Both the position numbers and the translations under genes were made by a program. From Bacteroidales bacterium (GTDB lineage Bacteria; Bacteroidota; Bacteroidia; Bacteroidales; B18-G4): 7,124 nt of DNA. The stretch covers positions 1 to 7,124 of the forward strand of contig JAGLEK010000118.1 of the NCBI GenBank assembly GCA_023145125.1, written 5' to 3'. The notes below the pieces were generated by a model. It was not told the DNA's origin and did not search any database. It worked only from the letters and a program-made list of their open reading frames with translations. This document shows, one piece after another, positions 7,079-7,124 of this stretch. Each line of letters begins with the position of its first letter. Position 1 is the stretch's first letter.

Positions 7079-7124
7079 TCGCGCACCGAAGCTTTAGCGT
7101 AGGTGGACTGGTCACTAATTCAAC

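Overview
The window looks like chromosomal DNA of a Bacteroidota (Bacteroidetes) member, probably an uncultured Bacteroidales-like lineage. Four things point there: a Bacteroidota-style RNA polymerase beta' subunit followed directly by a DUF3467 gene; two secreted proteins ending in type IX secretion (T9SS) sorting tails; no Shine-Dalgarno sequence before any of the three visible starts; and period-7 tandem repeats between genes. The genus cannot be read from the sequence.

Left part (1-3277, plus strand): the 3' two thirds of rpoC, cut by the window edge inside the catalytic Mg-binding motif, then after 11 bases a 105-residue DUF3467 protein of unknown function. A strong hairpin plus T-run closes this housekeeping operon. 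The hairpin is nearly symmetric and can also serve the convergent gene arriving from the right.

Right part (3280-7124, minus strand): two tandem paralogous genes, transcribed toward rpoC. The upstream gene (5228-7018, 596 aa) and the downstream gene (3383-5176, 597 aa) encode cell-surface or secreted proteins with the same plan: signal peptide, about ten coils of a right-handed parallel beta-helix with GGA and C-x-F-x-x-N motifs, a choice-of-anchor Q-like block, and a T9SS type A C-terminal tail. They align almost without gaps. The duplication includes the noncoding leader and the adjacent heptamer repeats.

All three noncoding gaps around the paralogues (3280-3342, 5200-5227, 7042-7078) carry tandem 7-mers of one related family, always in the same orientation. 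These arrays are the clearest structure the genes do not explain. They could have mediated the gene duplication by unequal recombination. No mobile element, CRISPR array, tRNA or rRNA gene was seen, and I see no convincing new biochemical system; the repeat-bracketed paralogue pair and the uncharacterised protein next to rpoC are the points most worth following.
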